From a virus: a stretch of DNA of 46,521 nt. The first letter of the stretch is position 1. Each line of letters starts with the position of its first letter. The stretch spans positions 1-46,521 of IMG/VR virus record IMGVR_UViG_3300023179_005629; one strand, given 5' to 3'. Positions 16,071 through 22,693 of this stretch are shown in pieces. The position numbers and the translations under genes are program-made. The notes under the pieces are model-generated. The model searched no databases and had not been told where the DNA came from. It was given only the letters and a program-made list of their open reading frames with translations.

Positions 16071-17555
16071 ATGTCAGTTATACAGATATCTAAAAAAAAT
16101 GAAGTTCATTTGATACTAAATACCAGCCCTTCTGTTATGCAAGAAATATCTGAATATTTTACATTTGATGCCCCGGGTGCAAAATTCCATCCTTTATATA
16201 AATCAAAAATTTGGGACGGAAAAATTCGTTTAGTTTCATTATTTACAAATGAAATTTATGTTGGGTTACTGGATTATCTTAAAAAATTTGCAGAAGACCG
16301 AGAATATACGATAGATGAAACTAACTATAAAAAATCTTGTGATGATGTTACAATTGAAGAAGTAAAAGCTTTTTGTGAATCATTGAATGTATCTTCAAAA
16401 GGTAATCCAATACAAATACGAGAGTATCAAATAGATGCAGTATATCAAGCAATTACTAATGGAAGACGCCTATTATTGTCACCTACTGGTTCGGGAAAAT
16501 CTCTTATCATTTACTGTCTTATACGATGGCATGAAAAATATGGAAGACAACAACTAATACTTGTACCCACAACAAGTCTTGTGGAACAGATGTACTCAGA
16601 TTTTCAAGACTACTCAGAATTAAACGGATGGAAAACATCTGAAAATTGCCACAGAATTTATGGAGGCCACGAAAAATCTAATTTATATAATATTGTTATA
16701 AGCACATGGCAATCTATCTACAAACTTCCAAAGGCATTTTTTTCAGAATTTAAAGTTATTTTTGGAGATGAAGCACATCTTTATAAAGCAAAATCACTTA
16801 CGAGTATACTTAATAAATGTATAACCACCCCTTTTAGAATTGGCACAACTGGTACTTTAGATGGCACGAAAACTCATAAATTAGTACTTGAAGGATTATT
16901 TGGATCAGTTTATAAGGTGACTACAACTAAAAAATTAATAATAGATAAAACATTAGCTGATTTACAAATATATAATTTAATATTAGAATATCCAGATGAA
17001 GTTAGAAAAGTAGTAAAAGATTTATCGTATAAAGAAGAAATGGATTTTCTAGTAACGCATGAAGGTAGAAATAAATTTATTAGAAATTTAGCTATTAATC
17101 AAAAAAATAATACTTTGGTTTTATTTCAATACGTTGAAAAACATGGTAAAATACTGTTTAATATGATATCCGAAAAATGTGAAAATAGACAAGTTTTCTT
17201 TGTATATGGGGGCACGGATGCGGAACAGCGAGAACAAGTGCGGACTCTGACGGAAAAAGAAAAAGATGCTATAATAGTAGCTTCGTATGGTACATTTTCA
17301 ACAGGTGTTAATGTAAAAAATTTACATAATATAATTTTTGCTTCTCCCTCAAAATCTCGTATTCGTAATTTACAAAGTATTGGTAGAGGACTAAGGACTA
17401 GTGAAACTAAACAATCTTGTAATCTATATGATATAGGTGATGATTTATCTTGGAAATCTAAAAAAAATTATACTTTATTACATATGATTGAAAGAATAAA
17501 AATTTATAATGATGAACATTTCGATTATAAACTAGTAAAGGTACCTATTAGATGA
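16071..17555 (+). CDS. uvsW: RNA-DNA and DNA-DNA helicase UvsW
   Basis: A 494-residue superfamily 2 helicase (T4 UvsW 503). Motif I is SPTGSGKS (about 137-144), motif Ia VPTTSLVEQM (about 165-174), motif II DEAH (233-236), motif III GTTGTLDG, and motif VI QSIGRGLRTSE. The N-terminal about 100 residues form the UvsW-specific domain (KFHPLYKSKIWDGKIRLV). In T4 the enzyme unwinds R-loops and branched DNA, switching replication from origin to recombination-dependent mode. It follows uvsY by six bases and overlaps the next gene by ATGA. Confidence 0.95.
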   Translation: MSVIQISKKNEVHLILNTSPSVMQEISEYFTFDAPGAKFHPLYKSKIWDGKIRLVSLFTNEIYVGLLDYLKKFAEDREYTIDETNYKKSCDDVTIEEVKAFCESLNVSSKGNPIQIREYQIDAVYQAITNGRRLLLSPTGSGKSLIIYCLIRWHEKYGRQQLILVPTTSLVEQMYSDFQDYSELNGWKTSENCHRIYGGHEKSNLYNIVISTWQSIYKLPKAFFSEFKVIFGDEAHLYKAKSLTSILNKCITTPFRIGTTGTLDGTKTHKLVLEGLFGSVYKVTTTKKLIIDKTLADLQIYNLILEYPDEVRKVVKDLSYKEEMDFLVTHEGRNKFIRNLAINQKNNTLVLFQYVEKHGKILFNMISEKCENRQVFFVYGGTDAEQREQVRTLTEKEKDAIIVASYGTFSTGVNVKNLHNIIFASPSKSRIRNLQSIGRGLRTSETKQSCNLYDIGDDLSWKSKKNYTLLHMIERIKIYNDEHFDYKLVKVPIR

Positions 17556-17998
17556 GTACAGAATTTCACTACAAGTTGCTAAAGCTTTCTAATGGTGAAA
17601 ATATTGTTTGCACTACGGATGATAATTGTGAAAATCTAAAAAGTAAAGTTAGTGTTTATATTTGTGATCCAGTTTTAGTTACTCCTGTCAGAATCCCTAA
17701 GGGAATCAATATTGTTGAAACTTATATTATGACCCCTTGGATATCTATTTCTGAAGAAAAAATTTTTGAAATAGCTACTGATCAAATTATTGTTGCTGCT
17801 AATGTTAAAAAATATTTTATAGAAAATTATAAATCATTTATTGATTCTAAGGATGATTTAGAGAAAGAAACCCCGTTGTTAGATAGAGAAAAATCAATTA
17901 AAAATTTTTTAAAAAGTATAAGTGAAAATGAAAACGAAGAAACTCAAGAAACAGGAATCGAATCTATCCTTGTTCCCGGAACAAGATCAATCCATTAA
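17552..17998 (+). CDS. Hypothetical protein upstream of gp55, possibly Sm/LSM-like
   Basis: A 148-residue protein overlapping uvsW by four bases. The N-terminal half (FHYKLLKLSNGENIVC, VYICDPVLVTPV, TYIMTPWISISEEKIFEIATDQIIVAANVKKYFIENY) has the five-strand rhythm and LxxGE opening seen in small Sm-like phage proteins. The C-terminal half is charged and probably disordered (SENENEETQETGIES). Similar genes sit beside gp55 in other marine T4-like phages. An RNA-binding or regulatory role is speculative. Its last 77 bases overlap gp55 in another frame. Confidence 0.6.
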   Translation: MSTEFHYKLLKLSNGENIVCTTDDNCENLKSKVSVYICDPVLVTPVRIPKGINIVETYIMTPWISISEEKIFEIATDQIIVAANVKKYFIENYKSFIDSKDDLEKETPLLDREKSIKNFLKSISENENEETQETGIESILVPGTRSIH

Positions 17999-18548
17999 AG
18001 TATTGCCTACGTCATCCCATTATGTGGATAATAAAAAATTTCTGCAATCTCTTATAGAATATAGAAACGACATAGATAAGGCGATAAGTGAGGGTAAATC
18101 TCAGCCGCAGGTACCCAATTACATCGGTGAATGTTTTATAAAGATTGCTACTCATTTATCATATAAATCTAATTTTATTAATTATACTTTTAAAGATGAT
18201 ATGATAAGTGATGGAATTGAAAACTGTTTAACTGCTGTTGCCAAATTTGATCCAAGCAAATCTTCTAATCCATTTGCATATTATACTCAAATAATTTATT
18301 TTGCCTTTATACGTCGTATTCAAAAAGAGAAAAAGCAACAGGCCACTAAATATAAATTGATTGAAAATATTGATATTGATCAAATTATTTCCCAAGAACA
18401 TGGGAATGAAGAATTTAATAATCAATTTATGGAATACGTTAAAAAACAATTAGATCAGATAGATGCAGAAAAACGAATTGTTGTCTTTCCAAAAAAGAAC
18501 AAATTAGCTGAAGAAACTTCCAACAATCCGCTTGATTTAGACGATTAG
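17922..18548 (+). CDS. 55: Late-transcription sigma factor gp55
   Basis: A 208-residue sigma factor (T4 gp55 185). Matching regions are YVDNKKFLQSLIEYRNDIDKA, IGECFIKIATHLSYKSNFINYTFKDDMISDGIENCLTAVAKFDPSKSSNPFAYYTQIIYFAFIRRIQKEKKQQATKY. These align with T4 gp55 and sigma region 2. It should direct RNA polymerase to the TATAAATA promoters seen in this window. T4 gp55 ends with a clamp-binding tail (SLDFLYE type); here the protein ends NNPLDLDD, which lacks the aromatic end. The first ATG gives a 77-base overlap with the upstream gene; a later start within the first 35 residues is possible. Confidence 0.9.
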   Translation: MKMKTKKLKKQESNLSLFPEQDQSIKVLPTSSHYVDNKKFLQSLIEYRNDIDKAISEGKSQPQVPNYIGECFIKIATHLSYKSNFINYTFKDDMISDGIENCLTAVAKFDPSKSSNPFAYYTQIIYFAFIRRIQKEKKQQATKYKLIENIDIDQIISQEHGNEEFNNQFMEYVKKQLDQIDAEKRIVVFPKKNKLAEETSNNPLDLDD

Positions 18549-18561
18549 TTTACTATATAAT
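18532..18561 (+). promoter_or_regulatory. Sigma70-type promoter for queE operon
   Basis: TTGATT (18532-18537) and TATAAT (18556-18561) are separated by 18 bases, at the end of gp55 and in the gap before queE. This would let the host polymerase transcribe the 7-deazaguanine genes early, separately from the late virion genes. Confidence 0.65.
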
Positions 18562-18581
18562 ATATTATTACCGAGGTGATT

Positions 18582-19445
18582 ATGAATAAAATAAAGATAT
18601 CAGAACTGTTCTATAGTATTCAGGGCGAGGGACGTTATATGGGCGTTCCTAGTGTATTTTTGAGAACTTTTGGTTGTAATTTTCGTTGTAAAAATTTTAA
18701 TAGGAAATTACAAGACATACCTGCGGGGGAAAAAATAAACCCAGAAGTTGAACAAGTAATAAAGAATATTGGTAATTATAAAACTTTGAAGGATTTGCCT
18801 TTAGTTCGTACAGGTTGCGATAGTTATAATTCTATATATCCAGAATTTAAAAAATACGCTATAAATGATTCCATTGATGGTATTGTTGATGCCATTCTAC
18901 GTTTGCTACCTCATGGTAAGTGGACAAGTGAACATCTGGTTATTACAGGAGGAGAACCACTTCTTGGCTGGCAAAAAGCATACCCGACGCTTTTATCGCA
19001 CTCGGGCATGGTCGATCTACAAGAGCTTACGTTCGAAACCAACGGAACACAGGAACTAATACCTGAATTTTCCGAGTATTTAAAGACACACTGGCGCAAA
19101 GGTTGGGATCGTCTTACTTTTAGTATTAGTCCCAAGCTAAGTGTTAGCGGCGAAAGATGGGAAGATGCCATCAAACCAGAAATTGTTCTGCAGTATGAAG
19201 AACATGGTTATGCTTATTTAAAATTCGTTGTAGCCAATGAATTCGATGTTGCCGAAGCCGAAATGGCAGTCGAGTGCTACAGAGATCATGGATTTAAGGG
19301 TCCAGTATATCTAATGCCTGTTGGTGGTGTAGAATCTGTTTACGTCATGAATAATAAAAACGTAGCCTTGATGGCCATGAAAAAAGGCTGGCGTTATTCA
19401 GACAGACTTCAGGTGCCATTGTTTAAAAATGAATGGGGAACATGA
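18582..19445 (+). CDS. queE: 7-carboxy-7-deazaguanine synthase QueE (radical SAM)
   Basis: A 287-residue radical SAM enzyme that would convert 6-carboxy-tetrahydropterin to CDG. I chose ATG 18582 rather than GTG 18576, because the GTG lies inside the ribosome site (GAGGTGATT). Family motifs: FYSIQGEGRYMGVPSVFLRTFGCNFRC, TGGEPLL (about 122-128), FETNGT and FSISPKLS. The cluster motif is unusual: C32-x3-C36-x2-F39, with Phe where QueE normally has the third cysteine. A Cys in RTGCDSY (C79) inside an insertion is a possible replacement ligand. The gene heads the modification island, with folE, dpdA and queD downstream. Confidence 0.87.
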   Translation: MNKIKISELFYSIQGEGRYMGVPSVFLRTFGCNFRCKNFNRKLQDIPAGEKINPEVEQVIKNIGNYKTLKDLPLVRTGCDSYNSIYPEFKKYAINDSIDGIVDAILRLLPHGKWTSEHLVITGGEPLLGWQKAYPTLLSHSGMVDLQELTFETNGTQELIPEFSEYLKTHWRKGWDRLTFSISPKLSVSGERWEDAIKPEIVLQYEEHGYAYLKFVVANEFDVAEAEMAVECYRDHGFKGPVYLMPVGGVESVYVMNNKNVALMAMKKGWRYSDRLQVPLFKNEWGT

Positions 19446-19645
19446 TGAAAATTGTAGACCGAGGTGGATTTAAAATGTATGTTCTTATAGGAGACTGTAA
19501 AGCTCCAGATGAAACTAAAGTGCTTCATTTCATACGAGAAGAAATTGATAGTAAAGAAAATATTCTAATTAGAAATACATATGAATTTTTTATGAACAAA
19601 GATGAGATAAAAAAATTGGCAAAGGTATTAAATGACTATGAATAA
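19442..19645 (+). CDS. Small hypothetical protein between queE and folE
   Basis: A 67-residue protein. I chose ATG 19442, which overlaps the queE stop (ATGA) and has GGGGA upstream, over the in-frame ATG 19433 inside queE. It reads MMKIVDRGGFKMYVLIGDCKAPDE, then a mixed charged region ending IKKLAKVLNDYE. It overlaps the folE start by 14 bases, so translation is probably coupled along queE, this gene and folE. No family is recognised; the position suggests but does not prove a link with 7-deazaguanine synthesis. Confidence 0.6.
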   Translation: MMKIVDRGGFKMYVLIGDCKAPDETKVLHFIREEIDSKENILIRNTYEFFMNKDEIKKLAKVLNDYE

Positions 19646-20369
19646 ATTAGTTGAAGAAGCACCATACCATCCTGGTTATGAATGCGCAGTATTTGAAAGA
19701 CCCATGAGTGAAGTGATTCGAGAAAGATTAACGCAAAACAATTCTAGATTTTTCGCCAATGATAATATTTCAGCATGTATAAAGCATGAGCATGAAATAG
19801 ATGCACTTGTTGAAGAAGTAGCAGAGCAGTTTCAAGGAGTACTTCGTTCTTTAGTTATTGATACAAAGAACGATCATAACACTCAAGACACAGCTCGTCG
19901 TGTTGCTAAGATGTTTGTAAAAGAAACATTTAGGGGTCGTTATGCGAATCCGCCTAAAGTTACAGCATTTCCTAATGTGACTGAGTATGATGAATTGTAT
20001 GTAACAGGTCCAATTACTATTAGGAGCACATGTGCCCATCATTTTCAAAACATTGTTGGTAAAGCCTATATTGGCGTATTTCCGGGGAAGAATGTTATCG
20101 GCCTTAGTAAATTTAATCGTATCACGGATTGGATTGCTTCTCGTCCGCAGATTCAGGAAGAAATGACCGTACAGATTGCTGATGCTATTGAAAGTGAAAC
20201 GCAGGCCGATGGTGTTGCTGTACTAGTGCAGGCCGAGCATCATTGCATGACTCACAGAGGAGTTAAGGAACATGAGTCAGACATGACTACTTCTGTTATG
20301 AGAGGAGCATTTAGAAATGATCCTCATCTTAAACAAGAATTTTTTAGTATTATTCATAAAATGAAATGA
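19632..20369 (+). CDS. folE: GTP cyclohydrolase I FolE
   Basis: A 245-residue enzyme for the first step from GTP to 7,8-dihydroneopterin triphosphate, the entry to both folate and 7-deazaguanine synthesis. The C-terminal two thirds carry the family signature STCAHHFQNIVGKAYIGVFPGKNVIGLSKFNRI (zinc ligands C134 and H137 probable) and VQAEHHCMTHRGVK (third ligand C205). The usual CEHH is CAHH here. The N-terminal about 70 residues are longer than in many bacterial enzymes. Either ATG 19632 or ATG 19638 could start it; both follow AAAGG. With queE and queD nearby, the likely use is CDG supply for DNA modification rather than folate. Confidence 0.93.
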   Translation: MTMNKLVEEAPYHPGYECAVFERPMSEVIRERLTQNNSRFFANDNISACIKHEHEIDALVEEVAEQFQGVLRSLVIDTKNDHNTQDTARRVAKMFVKETFRGRYANPPKVTAFPNVTEYDELYVTGPITIRSTCAHHFQNIVGKAYIGVFPGKNVIGLSKFNRITDWIASRPQIQEEMTVQIADAIESETQADGVAVLVQAEHHCMTHRGVKEHESDMTTSVMRGAFRNDPHLKQEFFSIIHKMK

Positions 20370-21718
20370 AACTTTACGATAAAAGAATAGCATTTTGCAT
20401 TAGCGACCAGCATTTAGTCGCACACGGGGGAATTGGTCAATTTGCCAAAGGCTTTACTGAGATGGCAAAAAATCTCAGATGGAAGGTTGATATTATCATG
20501 GATAAGGCCCCAACCGGGGGTTTTAGTTCCATAGTAGAGGGGTTCGGCGCATCTTTAGTTTATCCATCAAATTCAAATTCTTATTCAGAGCATACTGGCA
20601 CGTTTGCATTTTCAGATTCAATAAATTTTGAAAAGATCATTAATTTTAGAAGAGCATTAATGATTGCGTTTTCTAAAAATTTTTATGATATGGTTATTTG
20701 CAATTCCATGGAATCTATGCCTGCGGCATTCGCATTAGATTTAGGTAGAAATATACCAGTCGTGTTTTATACTCATGAAGAGTCTATGGTATTTAGAGAT
20801 ACCAGAAAATTTAAAGGTGTATTCACTGAAAGTTGTAATGAATTTTTTAATAGACTAATGACAGTAGATCATGCCTTTGTTGGTACTCAATCCCCTCGTA
20901 ATGTAGATGAATTAAAATCGAATGGATGTAACCATGCTATTCTGTTGCCAATGCCTATGTCCGAACGAGAACTACTTGAACCATATAATGGGGAGAAGTC
21001 TGGAGTATTATACATTGGTAGATGGGAAGAACGTAAAAACCCTGAAGCATTTCTTAAGGTAATAAAAGAGACAGGCCTGCCTGCAAAAATTATTACTAAT
21101 AGTAATGGTAAGAAAAAATTTGAAGCAAGATTAGCTGAACTAGGTATTACTAATTTTGAAATGAAGGCGGGAATTGTAGGGAAAGAAAAGGTAGATTTTA
21201 TTCGATCCTCAAAGGTTCATTTCAACCCATCTCTCAGAGAAAATTATCCATTTACATTCTTTGAGTGTCTTGGGCATATGCCTTGCGTAGTATTAGATAA
21301 ATCTGAATGGGTAACCAATTTTAGTAAAGAATTGTATACTAGAGTTTCCATTGATAAAGCTGGAGAAGCAATTAAGGCACTATATAATTCAAATGCAGGT
21401 GGCGCTTTAGAATATGTAAAAGAACTTGACATTAATACTGCTGAAAAATGGGTAGACTTTTTAGATAATTACAAATCAAGTTCAATATCTAATTCTGATG
21501 CGGCGAAAATAAACGAATATACTACTGTAAAATACTTAGATTTTATTAAAGATTTAAATAGAAAAAATTTGGCTATAGAAGATATAAAAAGTGTATTGAC
21601 AAACAAGCATAAGTATAATATAATTTATACTGATGAGCATACTTATCTATCAAAAGAAAAGCATTTTGTTCCCCGAGAAGAAAACACTAAAGGAAGCTTA
21701 GAGGATTTATTTGCATAA
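20366..21718 (+). CDS. GT-B glycosyltransferase with clamp-like C-terminal tail
   Basis: A 450-residue GT-B enzyme. The N-terminal Rossmann half has HGGIGQFAKGFTEMAKNLRWKVDIIMD; the C-terminal nucleotide-sugar half has VLYIGRWEERKNPEAFLKVI, KVHFNPSLRENYPFTFFECLGHMPCVV (the ExxxxG-type donor motif of GT4-like enzymes). A poorly conserved linker (about 370-440) leads to the last eight residues GSLEDLFA. DpdA, encoded just downstream, ends SSLEDLFT. That tail resembles T4-group sliding-clamp-binding peptides, and T4 alpha-glucosyltransferase, a DNA glycosyltransferase, is known to bind the clamp. DNA glycosylation is therefore my preferred inference; surface glycan synthesis is the alternative. 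It overlaps folE by ATGA. Confidence 0.8.
   Translation: MKLYDKRIAFCISDQHLVAHGGIGQFAKGFTEMAKNLRWKVDIIMDKAPTGGFSSIVEGFGASLVYPSNSNSYSEHTGTFAFSDSINFEKIINFRRALMIAFSKNFYDMVICNSMESMPAAFALDLGRNIPVVFYTHEESMVFRDTRKFKGVFTESCNEFFNRLMTVDHAFVGTQSPRNVDELKSNGCNHAILLPMPMSERELLEPYNGEKSGVLYIGRWEERKNPEAFLKVIKETGLPAKIITNSNGKKKFEARLAELGITNFEMKAGIVGKEKVDFIRSSKVHFNPSLRENYPFTFFECLGHMPCVVLDKSEWVTNFSKELYTRVSIDKAGEAIKALYNSNAGGALEYVKELDINTAEKWVDFLDNYKSSSISNSDAAKINEYTTVKYLDFIKDLNRKNLAIEDIKSVLTNKHKYNIIYTDEHTYLSKEKHFVPREENTKGSLEDLFA
21698..21712 (+). repeat. 15-bp direct repeat, copy 1 (codes for LEDLF tail)
   Basis: TTAGAGGATTTATTT at the end of the glycosyltransferase gene. It is identical to 23969-23983 at the end of dpdA and in the same reading frame. 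The next bases are also nearly the same (GCATAA here, ACATGA there). It encodes LEDLF directly before the final residue and stop. Confidence 0.9.
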
Positions 21719-22564
21719 TCTTGATTTGTGGGCGTTGGATATTTTAAGTTTATGCTCTGCGGAAAAAGAACCAACCCCCGCTTTAAAACCAATAGAAAGA
21801 TAATAATCCAATTCGTCAGTTCTAATCATCTTTTTAGTTTTAAGAATGGGGCAATGTACCCACTTAGTATTAGCATTTTTGTTTTTCCAAATAGAAAGAT
21901 CCAATGATTTATACTCATCTGAATCTTTTTTTACCAATATTTTTTCGTTAGTGATAATATTAAAAAGTAAAATTTTACCTTTATTAGCTTTACTAAGTTT
22001 TTCTTTGATAAGAGGATTATGAGAATTATTATAAAATCCGGTTTTATTTTTTATAGTTTCTCGATATTTTACCATAAAAGATTCACTTTTCATATGATGG
22101 TCGACACCATATTTTTTTAAAGATGTTTGTTTACGTTTTTCTTGATATTGTGTATTCCTAAATTTTTTAGTATTTTTAATTTTTTCTTGTATCCCAGGAA
22201 TTTTATTTGGATTATCTACACCATACTTTTTAAGCATAAATTGTTTATATTCCTCAGTACCATATACAAATAAATGATTATTGTGTCCATTAAACCAATT
22301 ATCTGAATTAGCACAATCATTTATTTCTAGAAAAGATTTCTCATATTCATATGGATGTAGACCATCGCAATTAGAATCAGTTCTAAGAATATCGAAAGAC
22401 TTTATTCCTTCAGTTTTTATGATATTTTTAATTTTATTACTATGAGTTTTGTATGTTACTAGTAGATCATCTGGATGACAATTCTTACCCCATCTTGAAC
22501 CAGCATACATTTTGCCGGTGGAAATGTGGCGAATAATATAGAAATATGGAATACGTTGGTTCAT
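21707..22564 (-). CDS. GIY-YIG homing endonuclease with NUMOD-like repeats
   Basis: The only clear minus-strand gene. I chose the ATG at 22564 (MNQRIPYFYIIRH), since the longer open frame to 22708 would run through two hairpins and into dpdA. The 285-residue product has a GIY-YIG type nuclease at the N-terminus: YFYII, then KMYAGSRWGK (Tyr, Gly, Arg), YEKSFLE (metal-binding Glu) and WFNGHNN. The C-terminal half repeats KKYGVDNPNKIPGIQEKIKNTKK and KKYGVDHHMKSESFMVKYRETIKNK, like the NUMOD DNA-binding modules of phage homing enzymes. It sits between two tail-sharing genes and overlaps the glycosyltransferase end by 12 bases. It should be a selfish mobile gene. Confidence 0.85.
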   Translation of the reverse strand: MNQRIPYFYIIRHISTGKMYAGSRWGKNCHPDDLLVTYKTHSNKIKNIIKTEGIKSFDILRTDSNCDGLHPYEYEKSFLEINDCANSDNWFNGHNNHLFVYGTEEYKQFMLKKYGVDNPNKIPGIQEKIKNTKKFRNTQYQEKRKQTSLKKYGVDHHMKSESFMVKYRETIKNKTGFYNNSHNPLIKEKLSKANKGKILLFNIITNEKILVKKDSDEYKSLDLSIWKNKNANTKWVHCPILKTKKMIRTDELDYYLSIGFKAGVGSFSAEHKLKISNAHKSRLCK

Positions 22565-22570
22565 TTTTTC

Positions 22571-22599
22571 TTGACCTATATATAAAAAGATGTTAAACT
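22571..22599 (+). promoter_or_regulatory. Possible sigma70 promoter for dpdA
   Basis: TTGACC (22571-22576), a 17-base spacer and TAAACT (22594-22599) lie just upstream of the homing gene start on the opposite strand. Transcription would begin near 22606, giving an approximately 88-base leader for dpdA. Both hexamers deviate from consensus, so this is tentative. Confidence 0.45.
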
Positions 22600-22612
22600 T
22601 AGACTGGGACAG

Positions 22613-22654
22613 CAAGAACTTGACCTCTTGTTGGGAATTGCTCGAACAATTCCC
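22613..22654 (+). other. Tandem hairpins in the dpdA leader
   Basis: Two adjacent inverted repeats: CAAGA/TCTTG (22613-22617 with 22626-22630) and the stronger GGGAATTG/CAATTCCC (22633-22640 with 22647-22654, six-base loop CTCGAA). No T-run follows, so a simple terminator is unlikely. They could fold in the 5' leader of dpdA or, on the other strand, of the homing gene. I do not recognise a known riboswitch. Confidence 0.55.
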
Positions 22655-22668
22655 TAACCAGCCATTAT

Positions 22669-22676
22669 TATTTATA
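22669..22676 (-). promoter_or_regulatory. T4-type late promoter on minus strand for homing endonuclease
   Basis: The plus strand reads TATTTATA, so the minus strand carries an exact TATAAATA about 105 bases upstream of the endonuclease ATG. It would drive late expression of the homing gene and lies only 18 bases upstream of the dpdA start on the other strand. Confidence 0.65.
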
Positions 22677-22693
22677 AAAAAACGGTTTTTGTA

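Noticed and set aside
18548-18581. preQ1 riboswitch upstream of queE
   Set aside because: The gap is only about 33 bases and is occupied by a -10 box and a ribosome site; no room for an aptamer.
18911-19174. Antisense open frame inside queE
   Set aside because: The sense strand carries conserved QueE motifs across this stretch; the antisense product has no recognisable features.
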